Positions 45,866 to 55,475 of a stretch of 64,000 nucleotides of DNA are shown in pieces. Where the stretch lies: the NCBI GenBank assembly GCA_900557195.1, contig USRT01000006.1, forward strand, positions 24,282 to 88,281, read 5' to 3'. Within the stretch, counting starts at the first letter, position 1, and each line of letters opens with the position of its first letter. This DNA comes from an uncultured Clostridium sp. GTDB lineage: Bacteria; Bacillota; Clostridia; TANB77; CAG-508. The notes under the pieces were generated by a model. That model saw only the letters and a program-made list of their open reading frames with translations, searched no databases and was not told the DNA's origin. The position numbers were made by a program, and so were the translations under genes.

Positions 45866-47417
45866 ATGAAAATAGTTATTATAGTAGAATATGTAATAAA
45901 TTTAATTCTATTGCTTATTTTTAGCATGCATATGTTTCAATTAAATTCATACTTTTTTAAAAAACATATGCATTGGATGAAGAAAAATATAAAAAAGGTA
46001 GTACTTCAAGTTTTGTTAGTACTAATTCCAAGTGGATTACTTTTAATTAATAATATAGTAACAGATATAGTTGCAATTGTAATTTTAGGAAATTCAATTT
46101 TTTATAATATACCTAAAGGGAAATCTAAAATATCTTTAAAGCTTACAAGTAGAGTAAAAAGAATGTTTATTACAGAATTAATATTAATAGTAATAGGAAT
46201 ATTGATTTTTGGAATAGATAAATTTATTTGGCAAAAGCTTGCAATACTAAATATTTTGTCACCAATAATTTGTAATATTGTAAATTTAATAAATTCACCA
46301 ATTGAATATATGGTAAGAAAGTGGTATATAAATGATGCAAAAAAAATACTAAAGAGTATGCCAAATCTAACTATAATTGGTGTAACAGGAAGCTATGGAA
46401 AAACAAGTGTAAAGAATTTCTTAGATAAAACATTATCTTCAAAATATGAAGTGTTAATTACTCCAAAAAATTATAATACAACAATGGGAGTTGTAAAAAC
46501 AATAAGAGAAAATTTAAAACCAACACATCAAATTTTTGTATGTGAAATGGGGGCAACAAAACTTGGAGACATTAAAGAAATTTGTGATTTAGTAAATCCT
46601 AAAATTGGAGTTATAACATCTATAGGACCACAACATTTAGAAAGTTTTAAATCTATTGAAAATGTTATAAAAACAAAGTTTGAATTAGCAGATAGTGTTA
46701 AAGCAAATAATGGAGTAGTATTTTTAAATTACAATAATGAATATATAGCTAAACAAAATCCAGATATGAAAGTAATAAAATATGGAGTCGAAAATAAAGA
46801 TTTAGATTACAATGCATATAATTTAATATCATCTTCAAATGGTCTAACATTTAAACTTTTAGATAAAGATAATAATAATAAGGAAATAGAATTTAAAACA
46901 AAACTAATTGGAAAACACAATATTATAAATATTACTGCTGCTATTGCAGTTGCAAACTATTTAGGAATTAATATAGAAAAAACAGTTCCTAAAATAAGAG
47001 AAATTCGGAGGAGTTGAACATAGATTAGAGCTAATTCCACATGGCAATTTAAATATAATTGATGACTCATATAATTCAAATCCAGTAAGTTCAAAATCAG
47101 CTATAGATACATTATCTGAATTTGAAGGAACAAAAATAATTGTAACACCAGGACTAATAGAACTTGGTGAATTGGAAGAAAAATATAATTTTGAGCTTGG
47201 AGAATATGCTGCAAATGTTTGTGATTACATATTCTTAGTAGGAGAAAAACATTCAAAACCAATTTTAGAAGGAATTAAATCTAAAAGCTATGATGAAAAC
47301 AAAGTATTTACAGTTAATTCACCTGAAGAAGCTATGCAAAAAATTGGAAGTTTACAAGTACAAAATAAAATAACAGTTTTATTAGAAAATGATTTACCAG
47401 ATAATTATAATTTATAA
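45866..47417 (+). CDS. murF: MurF-like Mur ligase, needs a +1 shift at CGG
   Basis: Joined at 47006 the product is about 516 residues. The first 110 residues form membrane segments, an N-terminal extension also known from some Firmicute Mur ligases. The ligase core has the ATP loop GVTGSYGKTSVKN, VCEMGA, GVITSIGPQHLE, and a KHNIINITAAIAVA segment. The second frame supplies GGVEHRLELI and DDSYNSNPVSSKSAI, the conserved C-terminal domain. Frame 0 stops three codons after the CGG and would lack that whole domain. MurF adds D-Ala-D-Ala to the peptidoglycan precursor. GGAGG sets the start at 45866. Confidence 0.85.
47006..47009 (+). other. +1 frameshift site 10: ATT [C] GGA
   Basis: Dropping the C restores REIGGVEHRLE, a motif nearly invariant in MurD/MurF-type ligases. 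Confidence 0.9.
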
Positions 47418-47437
47418 AAGAAAGGTTGGAGTTAATA

Positions 47438-48661
47438 ATGAAAATTAAATTAGGTGTATTTTTTGGAGGAAAAAGTGTAGAACATGAAGTGTCTATTATT
47501 ACTGCTATTCAAGCAATAGAAAATATAAATAAAGAAAAATATGATATTATTCCTGTTTATATAGCAAAGAACAATAAAATGTATTGTGGAGAGTTCATTG
47601 GAGACATAAGACAATATAAAGATATTAACAGTCTATTAAATAATAGCATAGAAGTTACTTTAGCCCAAAAAGGTGATAAAGTTGCTTTACTAAAATGCAA
47701 TAAAAGATTTTTTGAAAAAAGCATATATGATTACATAGATATTGCTTTTCCAATTGTTCATGGTACAAATGTAGAAGATGGTACTATTCAAGGATATTTA
47801 AAAATGTTTAATTTACCATATGTAGGTTGTGATGTTATTTCATCAGCTGTAGGAATGGATAAATATGTTTGTAAATGTTTATTAAAAGAAAATAATATTC
47901 CAGTATTAGATTGCAAATGTTTTACATTAAAAGATTTTAATGATAGTGTAGAAAACATTATAGAAGAAGTAGAAAAAGATATTCCATATCCAGTAATAGT
48001 AAAACCAGTAAACTTAGGTTCTAGTGTTGGTATAGAAATAGCAAAAAATAAAGAAGAATTACAAAAATCAATAGAAAATGCATTTTCATATTCTAAGAAG
48101 ATATTAGTAGAAAAAGTAATTGTAAAATTAAAAGAAGTTAATTGTTCTGTAATAGGTGATTATGAAGAGGCAATGGCATCTGAATGTGAAGAACCAGTAA
48201 AAACAGATGAAATATTAAGCTATACAGATAAATATATATCAGGTGGAAAGAAAACAGGCGGAAAAATGGCAGGAAGTAAAACTTCAATGAATGCAGGAGT
48301 TTTAAAATTACCAGCAGAAATTACTAAAGAACAAAAACAAACAATACAAGATTTAGCAATAAAAACATTTAAAATATTAGGATGTAGCGGAGTAATTCGT
48401 ATAGACTTTATGATAGATGAAGATACAAATAAAATATATGTAAATGAAGTTAATACAATTCCAGGCTCATTATCTTTCCATTTATGGAGAGCTACAAACT
48501 TAAATTATACAGATTTATTAGACAAGCTTATAGATTTAAGTTTAAAAAGAAACAGAGAAGACAAGCAGATGACTTATTCATTTGATAGTAATATTTTATC
48601 AGGATATACAAGTGGTGGATTAAAAGGTGTTAAAGGAATTAAAGGTGTGAAAAATAACTAA
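47438..48661 (+). CDS. ddl: D-alanine--D-alanine ligase family protein
   Basis: The 407-residue ATP-grasp protein starts with KLGVFFGGKSVEHEVSI, typical of Ddl/Van ligases, and has PIVHGTNVEDGTIQGYL, KPVNLGSSVGI, RIDFMIDEDTNKIYVNEVNT and PGSLSFHLW. It makes D-Ala-D-Ala, or possibly D-Ala with another acceptor; the acceptor-choosing loop cannot be assigned by eye. A Gly/Lys-rich insert (ISGGKKTGGKMAGSK) and a Gly/Lys tail are unusual. It follows MurF by 20 bases. Confidence 0.88.
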   Translation: MKIKLGVFFGGKSVEHEVSIITAIQAIENINKEKYDIIPVYIAKNNKMYCGEFIGDIRQYKDINSLLNNSIEVTLAQKGDKVALLKCNKRFFEKSIYDYIDIAFPIVHGTNVEDGTIQGYLKMFNLPYVGCDVISSAVGMDKYVCKCLLKENNIPVLDCKCFTLKDFNDSVENIIEEVEKDIPYPVIVKPVNLGSSVGIEIAKNKEELQKSIENAFSYSKKILVEKVIVKLKEVNCSVIGDYEEAMASECEEPVKTDEILSYTDKYISGGKKTGGKMAGSKTSMNAGVLKLPAEITKEQKQTIQDLAIKTFKILGCSGVIRIDFMIDEDTNKIYVNEVNTIPGSLSFHLWRATNLNYTDLLDKLIDLSLKRNREDKQMTYSFDSNILSGYTSGGLKGVKGIKGVKNN

Positions 48662-48768
48662 TATTTACTGCTTGTTTTGTAAGTTGGTGTGCAGAACAAT
48701 GTGGATATATTGATGCAGGAATCATTCCGAAATTTGCAGGTTGTCAAAGTGAAGGAGTTGATAAATAA
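48662..48768 (+). pseudogene. Remnant of a CHAP-domain peptidoglycan amidase
   Basis: An open frame directly after the ddl stop codes for FTACFVSWCAEQCGYIDAG and IIPKFAGC, which matches the catalytic Cys region of secreted CHAP amidases. There is no start and nothing follows it, so only about 35 codons survive. Its end provides the ribosome binding site for the next gene. Confidence 0.55.
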
Positions 48769-48769
48769 T

Positions 48770-49158
48770 ATGAATAAGGAAGAATTATTAAAATTAGTAG
48801 AAAGTTTAGATATGCCAAAAGATGAATATTATATTTTAGGTGGAGGCAGTTTGGTTATGTTTGGAATCAAAGATACTACTGCTGATTTAGATTTGTGTGT
48901 TTCCGAAGAATTATTTGCAAGATTAAAAGAGGAATATAAGCTTGAAGAAAAAGACAAAAATGAATGTGGTTTTTATCGAATATCAGATCTTATAGAAGTG
49001 GTTTCAAATCCTAAAGAAAAATTTACTATGGAAAAATAGATGGATATAATGTAGAGGAATTAAACAGAATACTTGCTTTTAAGAAAAAGAGAAATGCACC
49101 TAAAGATCAACCTTATATTGAAAAAATTACTAAATATTTAGAAGAAAATAAAAAATAA
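48770..49158 (+). pseudogene. Nucleotidyltransferase-like protein (DUF6036-like), one base lost in a poly-A run
   Basis: The first frame has YYILGGGSLVMFGI and TTADLDLCVS, the GGxS...DxD pattern of small nucleotidyltransferases that recall the antitoxin-type AbiEii fold. It stops at 49039. If one A is added to the run at 49032-49036, translation continues with KIDGYNVEELNRILAFKKKR to 49158, a sensible C-terminus. This defect is a homopolymer loss, unlike the CGG sites. A GGAG site sets the start at 48770. Confidence 0.65.
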
Positions 49159-49169
49159 AGAATGCCTAA

Positions 49170-49215
49170 AAAATACTTTAATTGTTTATAGAAAACGATT
49201 AAGGTATTTTTCTAT
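49170..49215. terminator. Terminator, possibly bidirectional
   Basis: AAATACTTTAATTGTTT pairs with AAACGATTAAGGTATTT with G-U pairs, followed by TT. It lies between convergent genes. Confidence 0.65.
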
Positions 49216-49224
49216 TTGTTAATT

Positions 49225-49485
49225 TTATTTTAATTCATTTATAAAATCACTTAACATTTCTTCCATAGTTACACCGAAAATTTTACATAGTGCATAAAAT
49301 TCATATTCCTTAACAATCCTTTTTCCAGTTTCAATGTTCATAAGAGATGATTTGGGAATATCTAATCCAATAAACATTAATTCATTTGATAATTGAGTTA
49401 AGGACCAATTATTAGATTCTCTATATTTTCTAACTTTATTTCCAATTACATTTAATTTATCATCATATTTAATAATTTTATTCAT
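49225..49485 (-). CDS. XRE-family transcriptional regulator, 86 aa
   Basis: The protein is little more than a Cro/CI-type helix-turn-helix (WSLTQLSNELMFIGLDIPKS followed by SLMNIETGKR). The start is on the minus strand at 49485. It is divergent from a 63-residue hypothetical gene, which it may control. Confidence 0.85.
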   Translation of the reverse strand: MNKIIKYDDKLNVIGNKVRKYRESNNWSLTQLSNELMFIGLDIPKSSLMNIETGKRIVKEYEFYALCKIFGVTMEEMLSDFINELK

Positions 49486-49594
49486 AAAATTATTCTTCCC
49501 TCAAATTCAATTTTTATTGATTTTATATTAAAATTATGATATTCCAGTTTTACTGGTAAAACGAGATGCTAAATAAATAAGAGGAGGTATATGT

Positions 49595-49786
49595 ATGCTA
49601 GAAAGAGACAATATAATTGAATTGTCTGAAAAGTTAGATGAATCCTTAGATACAAAAGATTGGAAACCAAGTATATTAGAATATATAAAACCTTATGAAA
49701 GATATATAAATGTTTTATACTCTTTAGAATCATGTATAGAAAGAAATGATTTATATTTAGAAAGAAAAATGTTACTAAAAGAGTAG
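49595..49786 (+). CDS. Small hypothetical protein, 63 aa
   Basis: A strong GAGGAGG site precedes the ATG. The protein is acidic and helical, with no motif I recognise. It faces an XRE regulator gene on the other strand. Confidence 0.5.
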   Translation: MLERDNIIELSEKLDESLDTKDWKPSILEYIKPYERYINVLYSLESCIERNDLYLERKMLLKE

Positions 49787-49810
49787 TTCAAATATAAATT
49801 TTATGAGGTG

Positions 49811-49917
49811 ATGAAACTTGAAAATAATTTAAAAATGGCTCTGATTTATTAAATGCAATAAAATTATCTAATGCATTAAAGGTAACTGTGAATGAGTTAT
49901 ATAGAATAATGTATTGA
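49811..49917 (+). pseudogene. Deleted XRE-family regulator
   Basis: ATG 49811 follows a GAGGTG site and codes for MKLENNLKMA, a typical start of small HTH regulators. After a shift of frame the DNA codes for DLLNAIKLSNALKVTVNELY, their typical end. The helix-turn-helix itself, about 35 codons, is missing. Confidence 0.55.
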
Positions 49918-49980
49918 AAGATGAATAATATAAAAGTCGTTATATGTCGAAAAAAGTAGGAAAAAAATGGAAAAAGTATA

Positions 49981-50009
49981 TTGACATAATTTGCAAGGCA
50001 ATATATAAT
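49981..50009 (+). promoter_or_regulatory. Consensus promoter in a 450-base gap
   Basis: TTGACA (49981-49986) and TATAAT (50004-50009) have a 17-base spacer. A 34-codon frame without a ribosome binding site begins at 50022. The nearest real gene starts at 50371, so this promoter gives a long leader or a small RNA. The remainder of 50130-50370 shows nothing clear. Confidence 0.6.
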
Positions 50010-50370
50010 AAATAAAATTAAATGAAAGTTGAAAAATATGAAAATTTTAGTTGGCAAGAAAAAATTAATAAAATATATAATAGCCAAAGCAAAAGATATA
50101 ATTGCTTCGTTTTGTTATACTTATAGTTTTTTACTATATTATTTAGAGATAAGATTACCATGTGATTTTGTCTTTTTTATTAAATATATAAATCATTAAA
50201 TGATGTTATACTTATATCAGTTAGTATGTTATTGTTTATAACTATTGTCGTTCTTTGTGGTTGTTGAATGACACTGATAATCGCACCAATATCAAAGTTG
50301 TCCATAGTAAAACTAATTTTGGTCAAAAGCAATAATTATATATTATTAGATTGGAGGACTGGAAATAAAA

Positions 50371-51789
50371 ATGAAAAAAGTTATATTATCAATTAAGGAT
50401 GGCGGTTATTTGTCATTAGATGATATTCACCAATTAAAAGCAAATAATTGTAGCGTTTTACGCAGTGCTCATGTTGGAAATCTAGATTCTCAAACACTTT
50501 TTTTAGCAAAAGAAGGTTTTTCGATTATTTTAGATGAATATGCAAAAGGTTCTATGCGCGTGTATCGACCTGCATACAAAATTAAAAATAGAAATGAAAT
50601 GGCTTTAAGTACCAAAGATGATTTACCAGTTACTCATTTATATTTAACTAATGAATTATCTAAAGAGAATAATTGTGTAGCATCGTTCCATTATAAAAAT
50701 TTAGAATCATTATTTCCAAATAGTATTAAACTGACATCTACTCATTTGTTGAAGCAAAAAGCATTTATTTATCAAGCATTTAAAATACTTGCACAAGAGC
50801 GACCTCATTCATTTGCAAAATTAATAGAGGAAGATGGTAAAGTTTTTAAGTTTAATAGAAGTGAAAATCAAGAAATTTACTTTTATGATGATTTTGGAGA
50901 TGAACGTAGGATTGAAATTTCTCAAATCCCTGATTTAGTAATTTCAGGTCTAGAATATACTGAAAAACTCCTTCAAGGAAAAAAAGTAAATTATTCCCCA
51001 ATAATTACATTGGATGTTGATACAGATGTTTCGTTAATTACTCTTTGTGATATAAATTGGAATAATATAAATTCCGAGACTAAAGATATTAAAGCTATTC
51101 ATTTTTCAGGTCTTGAAATGATTAATTATATGGTAAAAAATAAAGATTTAGCAGATCAACATAGGTTTGCAATGAACGAAATTTTTAATTTGTTAATACA
51201 TATTTGGACAAAGTTAATTCCAGAAAAAATAGAAATTTTAATTGTACCTACTGATTCTTTACATTGTTTTATTTGCGAAACTGAAAGAGAACAAAAAATC
51301 TTAAAAGAATCCTTTTTAGCTGATATAACAATTAACAGATTGGTTGAACAAAAAAGAACGCTTTGGAAAAAGCACCAAAAAGAAACTTCAGAATATGTTA
51401 TGTCTTTATTAGACAAAGATATTATTTCATTAATCAAAAGTATTGATTCAATTAATGCTCCAGAATCATTTATCAAAACTGTAAGCGACATAAAGAAAAA
51501 AATAGATAAAGGGATTTGTGTTGAAAGGAAAATATTAAATCAAATAGTGTTCAATTATCTTTTGTATAAAAATATGGAGGTTGTTGGAATTACTGAAATA
51601 GAATGCAATATTATTAAAGAAAAGAAAAATATAGAAAAAGCAAAAATAGTAACCCCAGCGGTACTTACTCAATATGACCTACTATCTGGGGAAAAAATAT
51701 ATTTTCCTGACATGGCGCGTTCACTAAGTTCAAATGAATTAAGAAATTTTAATAGGAGGATTAGGAAAAGTGAAAATAAAATTAAATGA
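50371..51789 (+). CDS. Hypothetical protein, 472 aa, in an ArgRS island
   Basis: I do not recognise this soluble protein. It has an N-terminal VILSIKDGGYLSLDDI, a central ITLDVDTDVSLITLCDINW and a helical C-terminal part. The codons include CGT, CGC and CGA for Arg, used more than in native genes, but no in-frame CGG. It overlaps the next gene by 20 bases, so the two are coupled and probably act together. Confidence 0.7.
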   Translation: MKKVILSIKDGGYLSLDDIHQLKANNCSVLRSAHVGNLDSQTLFLAKEGFSIILDEYAKGSMRVYRPAYKIKNRNEMALSTKDDLPVTHLYLTNELSKENNCVASFHYKNLESLFPNSIKLTSTHLLKQKAFIYQAFKILAQERPHSFAKLIEEDGKVFKFNRSENQEIYFYDDFGDERRIEISQIPDLVISGLEYTEKLLQGKKVNYSPIITLDVDTDVSLITLCDINWNNINSETKDIKAIHFSGLEMINYMVKNKDLADQHRFAMNEIFNLLIHIWTKLIPEKIEILIVPTDSLHCFICETEREQKILKESFLADITINRLVEQKRTLWKKHQKETSEYVMSLLDKDIISLIKSIDSINAPESFIKTVSDIKKKIDKGICVERKILNQIVFNYLLYKNMEVVGITEIECNIIKEKKNIEKAKIVTPAVLTQYDLLSGEKIYFPDMARSLSSNELRNFNRRIRKSENKIK

Positions 51790-52807
51790 TAATGAGTTTT
51801 GTGATAAAATTCGTAAATCACCTCGTCTAAATGAATTATTTGAAAATTTCGAACAAATATCTAAAGGTAGTAGCCAAGTTCCATATAAACTTCCCAAAAC
51901 AAATGAAAAATATTTAAATGAATCAAGTGAGTATTTGCGACATGAAAAAATATTTCGTAAGAATCTTTGTACTTTTCTAAAACATGGAATTTCTAGTATT
52001 CCATATTTAACGGAAGAATTTTTACGAGTTGATAAAGCTTTGTTTGAGTTTGCTAAATATAAAGGAGCAACAAATGAACAACCATTAACATACTGGGAAA
52101 CAAGTTCAGCGGATGGAACTAGGGCTAGAACTCTTGCAGAATATACCGATGGGATTATTGTGACTTTAACGGATTCCCCAAATTTAGGAAACAAAGTGGA
52201 ATTTGAAAAATCTCCTTCGCATCCCTTTTCTTTTTTTCATCATGGCGCATTTATTGACATTTGTCCAGATTATTTAATGTCTCAAAAGTTTCATCCTGCA
52301 TTTAGAAAGGGGTTTGATGTAATATGGGAAAATACTACGTTTCAAATGTATGGAAATAATCGTTTAGAGCAAATAGAGTATGTATCACAATCATTAAAAC
52401 CAGATGGGTTACTAATATTATTTGAAAAGTTAAACGCAGATAATTATGATGATTATAGTATGATGGAAAAAATTAAAGATGGATTTAAAGCTCATTATTT
52501 TAAAGCGGAACAAATTAAAAAGAAAAAAGAGAATATATTAGATACAATGGAAAAAGGACAAGTTACTAAAAATCAGTTAATAAATGCTGCTTCAAAACTC
52601 TACAAATATGGAGCACTTATATGGAACTCAGCTAATTTTTATGAAATAGTTGTATCAAACTCAAAAGAAAATATAGAGCTTTTTTTAAAGTTTTTACCTA
52701 AGCCTTATGTTCCAAAAAAGTATATGCTGGAAAAGCAAATGTTTTGTTGTTTGTGGGGAGATTTTATTATTCCTGATAATCAACAACAAAATAATGTCAA
52801 TTTATGA
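51770..52807 (+). CDS. Methyltransferase-like hypothetical protein, 345 aa
   Basis: The middle of the protein (TYWETSSADGTRARTLAEYT, then IIVTLTDSPN, and later SQSLKPDGLLILFEKL) has the order and spacing of a class I SAM-dependent methyltransferase, with ETSSADG in place of the usual DxGxGxG loop. The assignment is tentative. It overlaps the 472-residue protein gene and shares its codon usage. Confidence 0.6.
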   Translation: MKIKLNDNEFCDKIRKSPRLNELFENFEQISKGSSQVPYKLPKTNEKYLNESSEYLRHEKIFRKNLCTFLKHGISSIPYLTEEFLRVDKALFEFAKYKGATNEQPLTYWETSSADGTRARTLAEYTDGIIVTLTDSPNLGNKVEFEKSPSHPFSFFHHGAFIDICPDYLMSQKFHPAFRKGFDVIWENTTFQMYGNNRLEQIEYVSQSLKPDGLLILFEKLNADNYDDYSMMEKIKDGFKAHYFKAEQIKKKKENILDTMEKGQVTKNQLINAASKLYKYGALIWNSANFYEIVVSNSKENIELFLKFLPKPYVPKKYMLEKQMFCCLWGDFIIPDNQQQNNVNL

Positions 52808-52971
52808 GAATGAGATAAGAAGAATAATGGATAAAAATTATAACTTGCTACAGCAATGCATATTAAAGTCAAATACTGATTTCTGATAAAGTTTCCACAT
52901 CAATAATTTATAATGGGGATATTACTACTTTATCTTCTATCTTTTTATTATAAATCCCTAGAGGGTTTAAT

Positions 52972-53142
52972 ATGTCACTTCAAGAATTTGAAACGAAGTT
53001 TTACGAGATCATACAAGATTTAAGAAAATGTCAGTTTAATCAAAAAACAAATGTAGTTGATAAGTTGATGAAAAAATACAAACAAGACCAACTCCATCAA
53101 AAATTCGAGAAGATACATGATTCGAATGAATTAGAAAATTAA
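52972..53142 (+). CDS. Small hypothetical protein, 56 aa
   Basis: The frame from ATG 52972, after an AGAGGGT site, codes for a charged helical peptide (SLQEFETKFYEIIQDLRKC). Its codons look like those of the island. It ends at a terminator shared with the convergent argS. The function is unknown. Confidence 0.5.
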   Translation: MSLQEFETKFYEIIQDLRKCQFNQKTNVVDKLMKKYKQDQLHQKFEKIHDSNELEN

Positions 53143-53174
53143 AAAAGGAAGAAACTTATATTTCTTCCTTTTTT
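53141..53174. terminator. Bidirectional terminator
   Basis: AAAAAAGGAAGAAA pairs perfectly with TTTCTTCCTTTTTT over a six-base loop. It serves the island genes on the + strand and argS on the - strand, whose stop codon it contains. Confidence 0.85.
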
Positions 53175-54831
53175 ATATTTGATCTAAAACTTCTATTCCA
53201 AGAATTTCAAAACCATTTTTAATTACTCTACTAATTGCTTTAACTAAATATAATCTTGCATTTGTAAGATTAGGATTTTCTTCATCTATAATTTTACAAT
53301 CATGATAGTATTTTGAAAACAATTTTGTAAGCGAGTAAACATAGGATGCAATTCCACTGATTGTAAGGTTAGATACAGATTTTTCAATTACATCCTTAAA
53401 TTCAGATAGTTTTCTAACTAATTCATATTCAATAGAATTGTTTAATAGTGAAAAATCTATATCTTTAGAAGGTTGTTGTTTGTTAAGCATAGACATAATT
53501 CTTGCATAATTGTATTGGATATAAAGACTAGAGTCTCCTTCAAAGCTTAATACATTTTTCCAATCGAAAACAACATTTCTTTCGCTAGATGTTTTTAATA
53601 TTGCATATTTAACAGAACCATACGCAATCTTTTTTGCTTTTTCAGTATCTATTTTTCCATATCTACTTAATAAACTATCTGAAACTTTCTGGAATGATTC
53701 TTTCATAAAATCTTCTAAAAGTACTACTTTTCCTTCACGAGTTGACATTTTACCATCTGACAAAAGTACAAAAGCATAATGTATTGCTTCTGGCGGAACA
53801 TAGCCCAGCATTTTTAATGCAGCTGCTATTTGCAAGAAGTATGTTTTTTGATCTTCACCCAATACAACAATATTTCTATCTGAATTGGTTTTTACTTTGT
53901 CAATAGTATATGCAATATCTCTTAAAGGATATAAAGAAGTTTTATCTTGCCTTGTAACGACTAAATAAGGATTTTCTAGAGGAATATTATATTCATGTTG
54001 ATCTATTACCAGTCTTCCTGTTTCATCTTCAAATAGATAACCTGTTTTCTTCAAATCTTTAAGAATTTCTTTAATTCTTCCATTTGAGATATAGTCTGAT
54101 TCATAATCAAAATAGTCATAGAAAATTCCCAATTCATTAAATATTGCAACTTGTCCATTCAAACAAATATTTACAACATGTTTAAATCTTTTTGCAATTT
54201 CAGGGTCACCGTTTTCAAGTTCGTGAAGTAAATTAAAAACTTTTTGTTCAAATTCGGGGTGATTTTTTAAATCATTATAAATTTGAACATATAAAGCTAA
54301 TAAATCTTCAAATTGAATATTATCTTTGTCTTCAACAGCTAAAACAAGCATTGCAATCTGTTTCCCAATATCATTTACAAAATAGTGAACATCAACTGAA
54401 TAATCTTCGAATTTAAGTAACCTTGTTAAAGCATCTCCGATAAGTGCATTTCTTGCTCTTCCAATATGAGGAGAGGCGTTAGGATTTATACTAGTATGCT
54501 CAATGAACGCGGTTTTTCCTTGACCTGAGTGGGAAGAACCATAATCTTCCGTATTGTTGATGGCATTTAAAGTATTAGAAAATAAAAACTGTTTAGATAA
54601 GAAGACATTAAAGTATCCATTTATAGCTTCTGTATGGTCAACAGATGTTAATGAAAAACTGTCAACAAGTTTTAATGCTATATCTTTAGGAGACATTTTT
54701 AATACTTTAGCAAATGCAAAACATGGAACAGAAAAATCACCAAACTCGATACTGCTCGGTGTTTGAACTTCAATAATACTTTTATCAATATTGAGAATTT
54801 CAGAAACTAAGGTTGCAATTTGTGTTCTCAT
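53173..54831 (-). CDS. argS: Arginyl-tRNA synthetase
   Basis: The 552-residue protein is a class I synthetase with the N-terminal ArgRS-specific domain, NPNASPHIGRARN as the HIGH motif (HIGR here), the KMSTREGKVVLLEDF signature, and a helical anticodon-binding domain at the C-terminus. It charges tRNA-Arg. AAGGAGT on the minus strand sets the start at 54831. It sits in an island with two unknown genes. Whether it is the only ArgRS of the genome cannot be told here. It is of interest because this genome appears to treat the Arg codon CGG abnormally. Confidence 0.92.
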   Translation of the reverse strand: MRTQIATLVSEILNIDKSIIEVQTPSSIEFGDFSVPCFAFAKVLKMSPKDIALKLVDSFSLTSVDHTEAINGYFNVFLSKQFLFSNTLNAINNTEDYGSSHSGQGKTAFIEHTSINPNASPHIGRARNALIGDALTRLLKFEDYSVDVHYFVNDIGKQIAMLVLAVEDKDNIQFEDLLALYVQIYNDLKNHPEFEQKVFNLLHELENGDPEIAKRFKHVVNICLNGQVAIFNELGIFYDYFDYESDYISNGRIKEILKDLKKTGYLFEDETGRLVIDQHEYNIPLENPYLVVTRQDKTSLYPLRDIAYTIDKVKTNSDRNIVVLGEDQKTYFLQIAAALKMLGYVPPEAIHYAFVLLSDGKMSTREGKVVLLEDFMKESFQKVSDSLLSRYGKIDTEKAKKIAYGSVKYAILKTSSERNVVFDWKNVLSFEGDSSLYIQYNYARIMSMLNKQQPSKDIDFSLLNNSIEYELVRKLSEFKDVIEKSVSNLTISGIASYVYSLTKLFSKYYHDCKIIDEENPNLTNARLYLVKAISRVIKNGFEILGIEVLDQI

Positions 54832-55016
54832 AAAAGACTCCTTTCTTAAATTTTGAATTAATAGTAACAATAAATTTAGTAATGTGGATAATTTATTGTA
54901 TGGTAATTCTATATAATTTAATTTTTTTTATTAAAAAACTAACATAATTTATACCACGAAATTACATAAAAATCAAGAGATATAGTTAAAAATCTTATGA
55001 TTTAGTCTAGGACTCG

Positions 55017-55331
55017 TTACTGTTCTTTTATAAACAAAGCCAGTTTTTTTAACATATCACATCCAACTTCTATTTGCTCCTCAGAAAACTCTGATAATAT
55101 ATTTTTAGTATCTATTATAATATCTTTATCTTTTCCAAATAAAATATAATCAGCAGAAAGGTTAGTTAGATCACAAAGCACCTTTAATTTTTCTATTGAA
55201 AGATAATTCTTCCCATGTTCAATTAGACCTAAATATTGACCTGATATTCCAAGTTGTTTAGCAAAACATTCTTTTGTCATATTCATATTTTCACGAATAT
55301 TTTTTATTCTTTCTCCAATCTCTTTTTTCAC
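55017..55331 (-). CDS. XRE-family regulator of signalling module 1
   Basis: The protein of about 104 residues has a Cro/CI-type helix-turn-helix (FAKQLGISGQYLGLIEHGKN) and a short helical tail. A GTG at 55331 with AAAGGAG ahead is the likely start; an open frame continues upstream through the shared promoter region. It is divergent from the Spo0A-like gene and has a near-identical twin at 58242. Confidence 0.85.
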   Translation of the reverse strand: MKKEIGERIKNIRENMNMTKECFAKQLGISGQYLGLIEHGKNYLSIEKLKVLCDLTNLSADYILFGKDKDIIIDTKNILSEFSEEQIEVGCDMLKKLALFIKEQ

Positions 55332-55449
55332 TTTGCTATCTCCTTTTATAATATTATATTTTTTTATTTTATATAAAAAACATATAATAATGATGATAGC
55401 CAATAATGAATATAAGTGGAAATAAGTTATAATTTATGATAATATTGTA
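55282..55449. repeat. 168-bp block identical to 58501-58668
   Basis: By eye, every base from the beginning of the XRE gene through the divergent promoter region matches the block at 58501. The flanking coding parts have drifted. The identity suggests gene conversion or strong constraint on the shared control region. Confidence 0.8.
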
Positions 55450-55475
55450 GTGATATTAGATGAGGAGGATACAAA

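Noticed and set aside
50022..50126. 34-codon frame after a consensus promoter
   Set aside because: There is no ribosome binding site before the ATG and no recognisable product. Only the promoter is kept.
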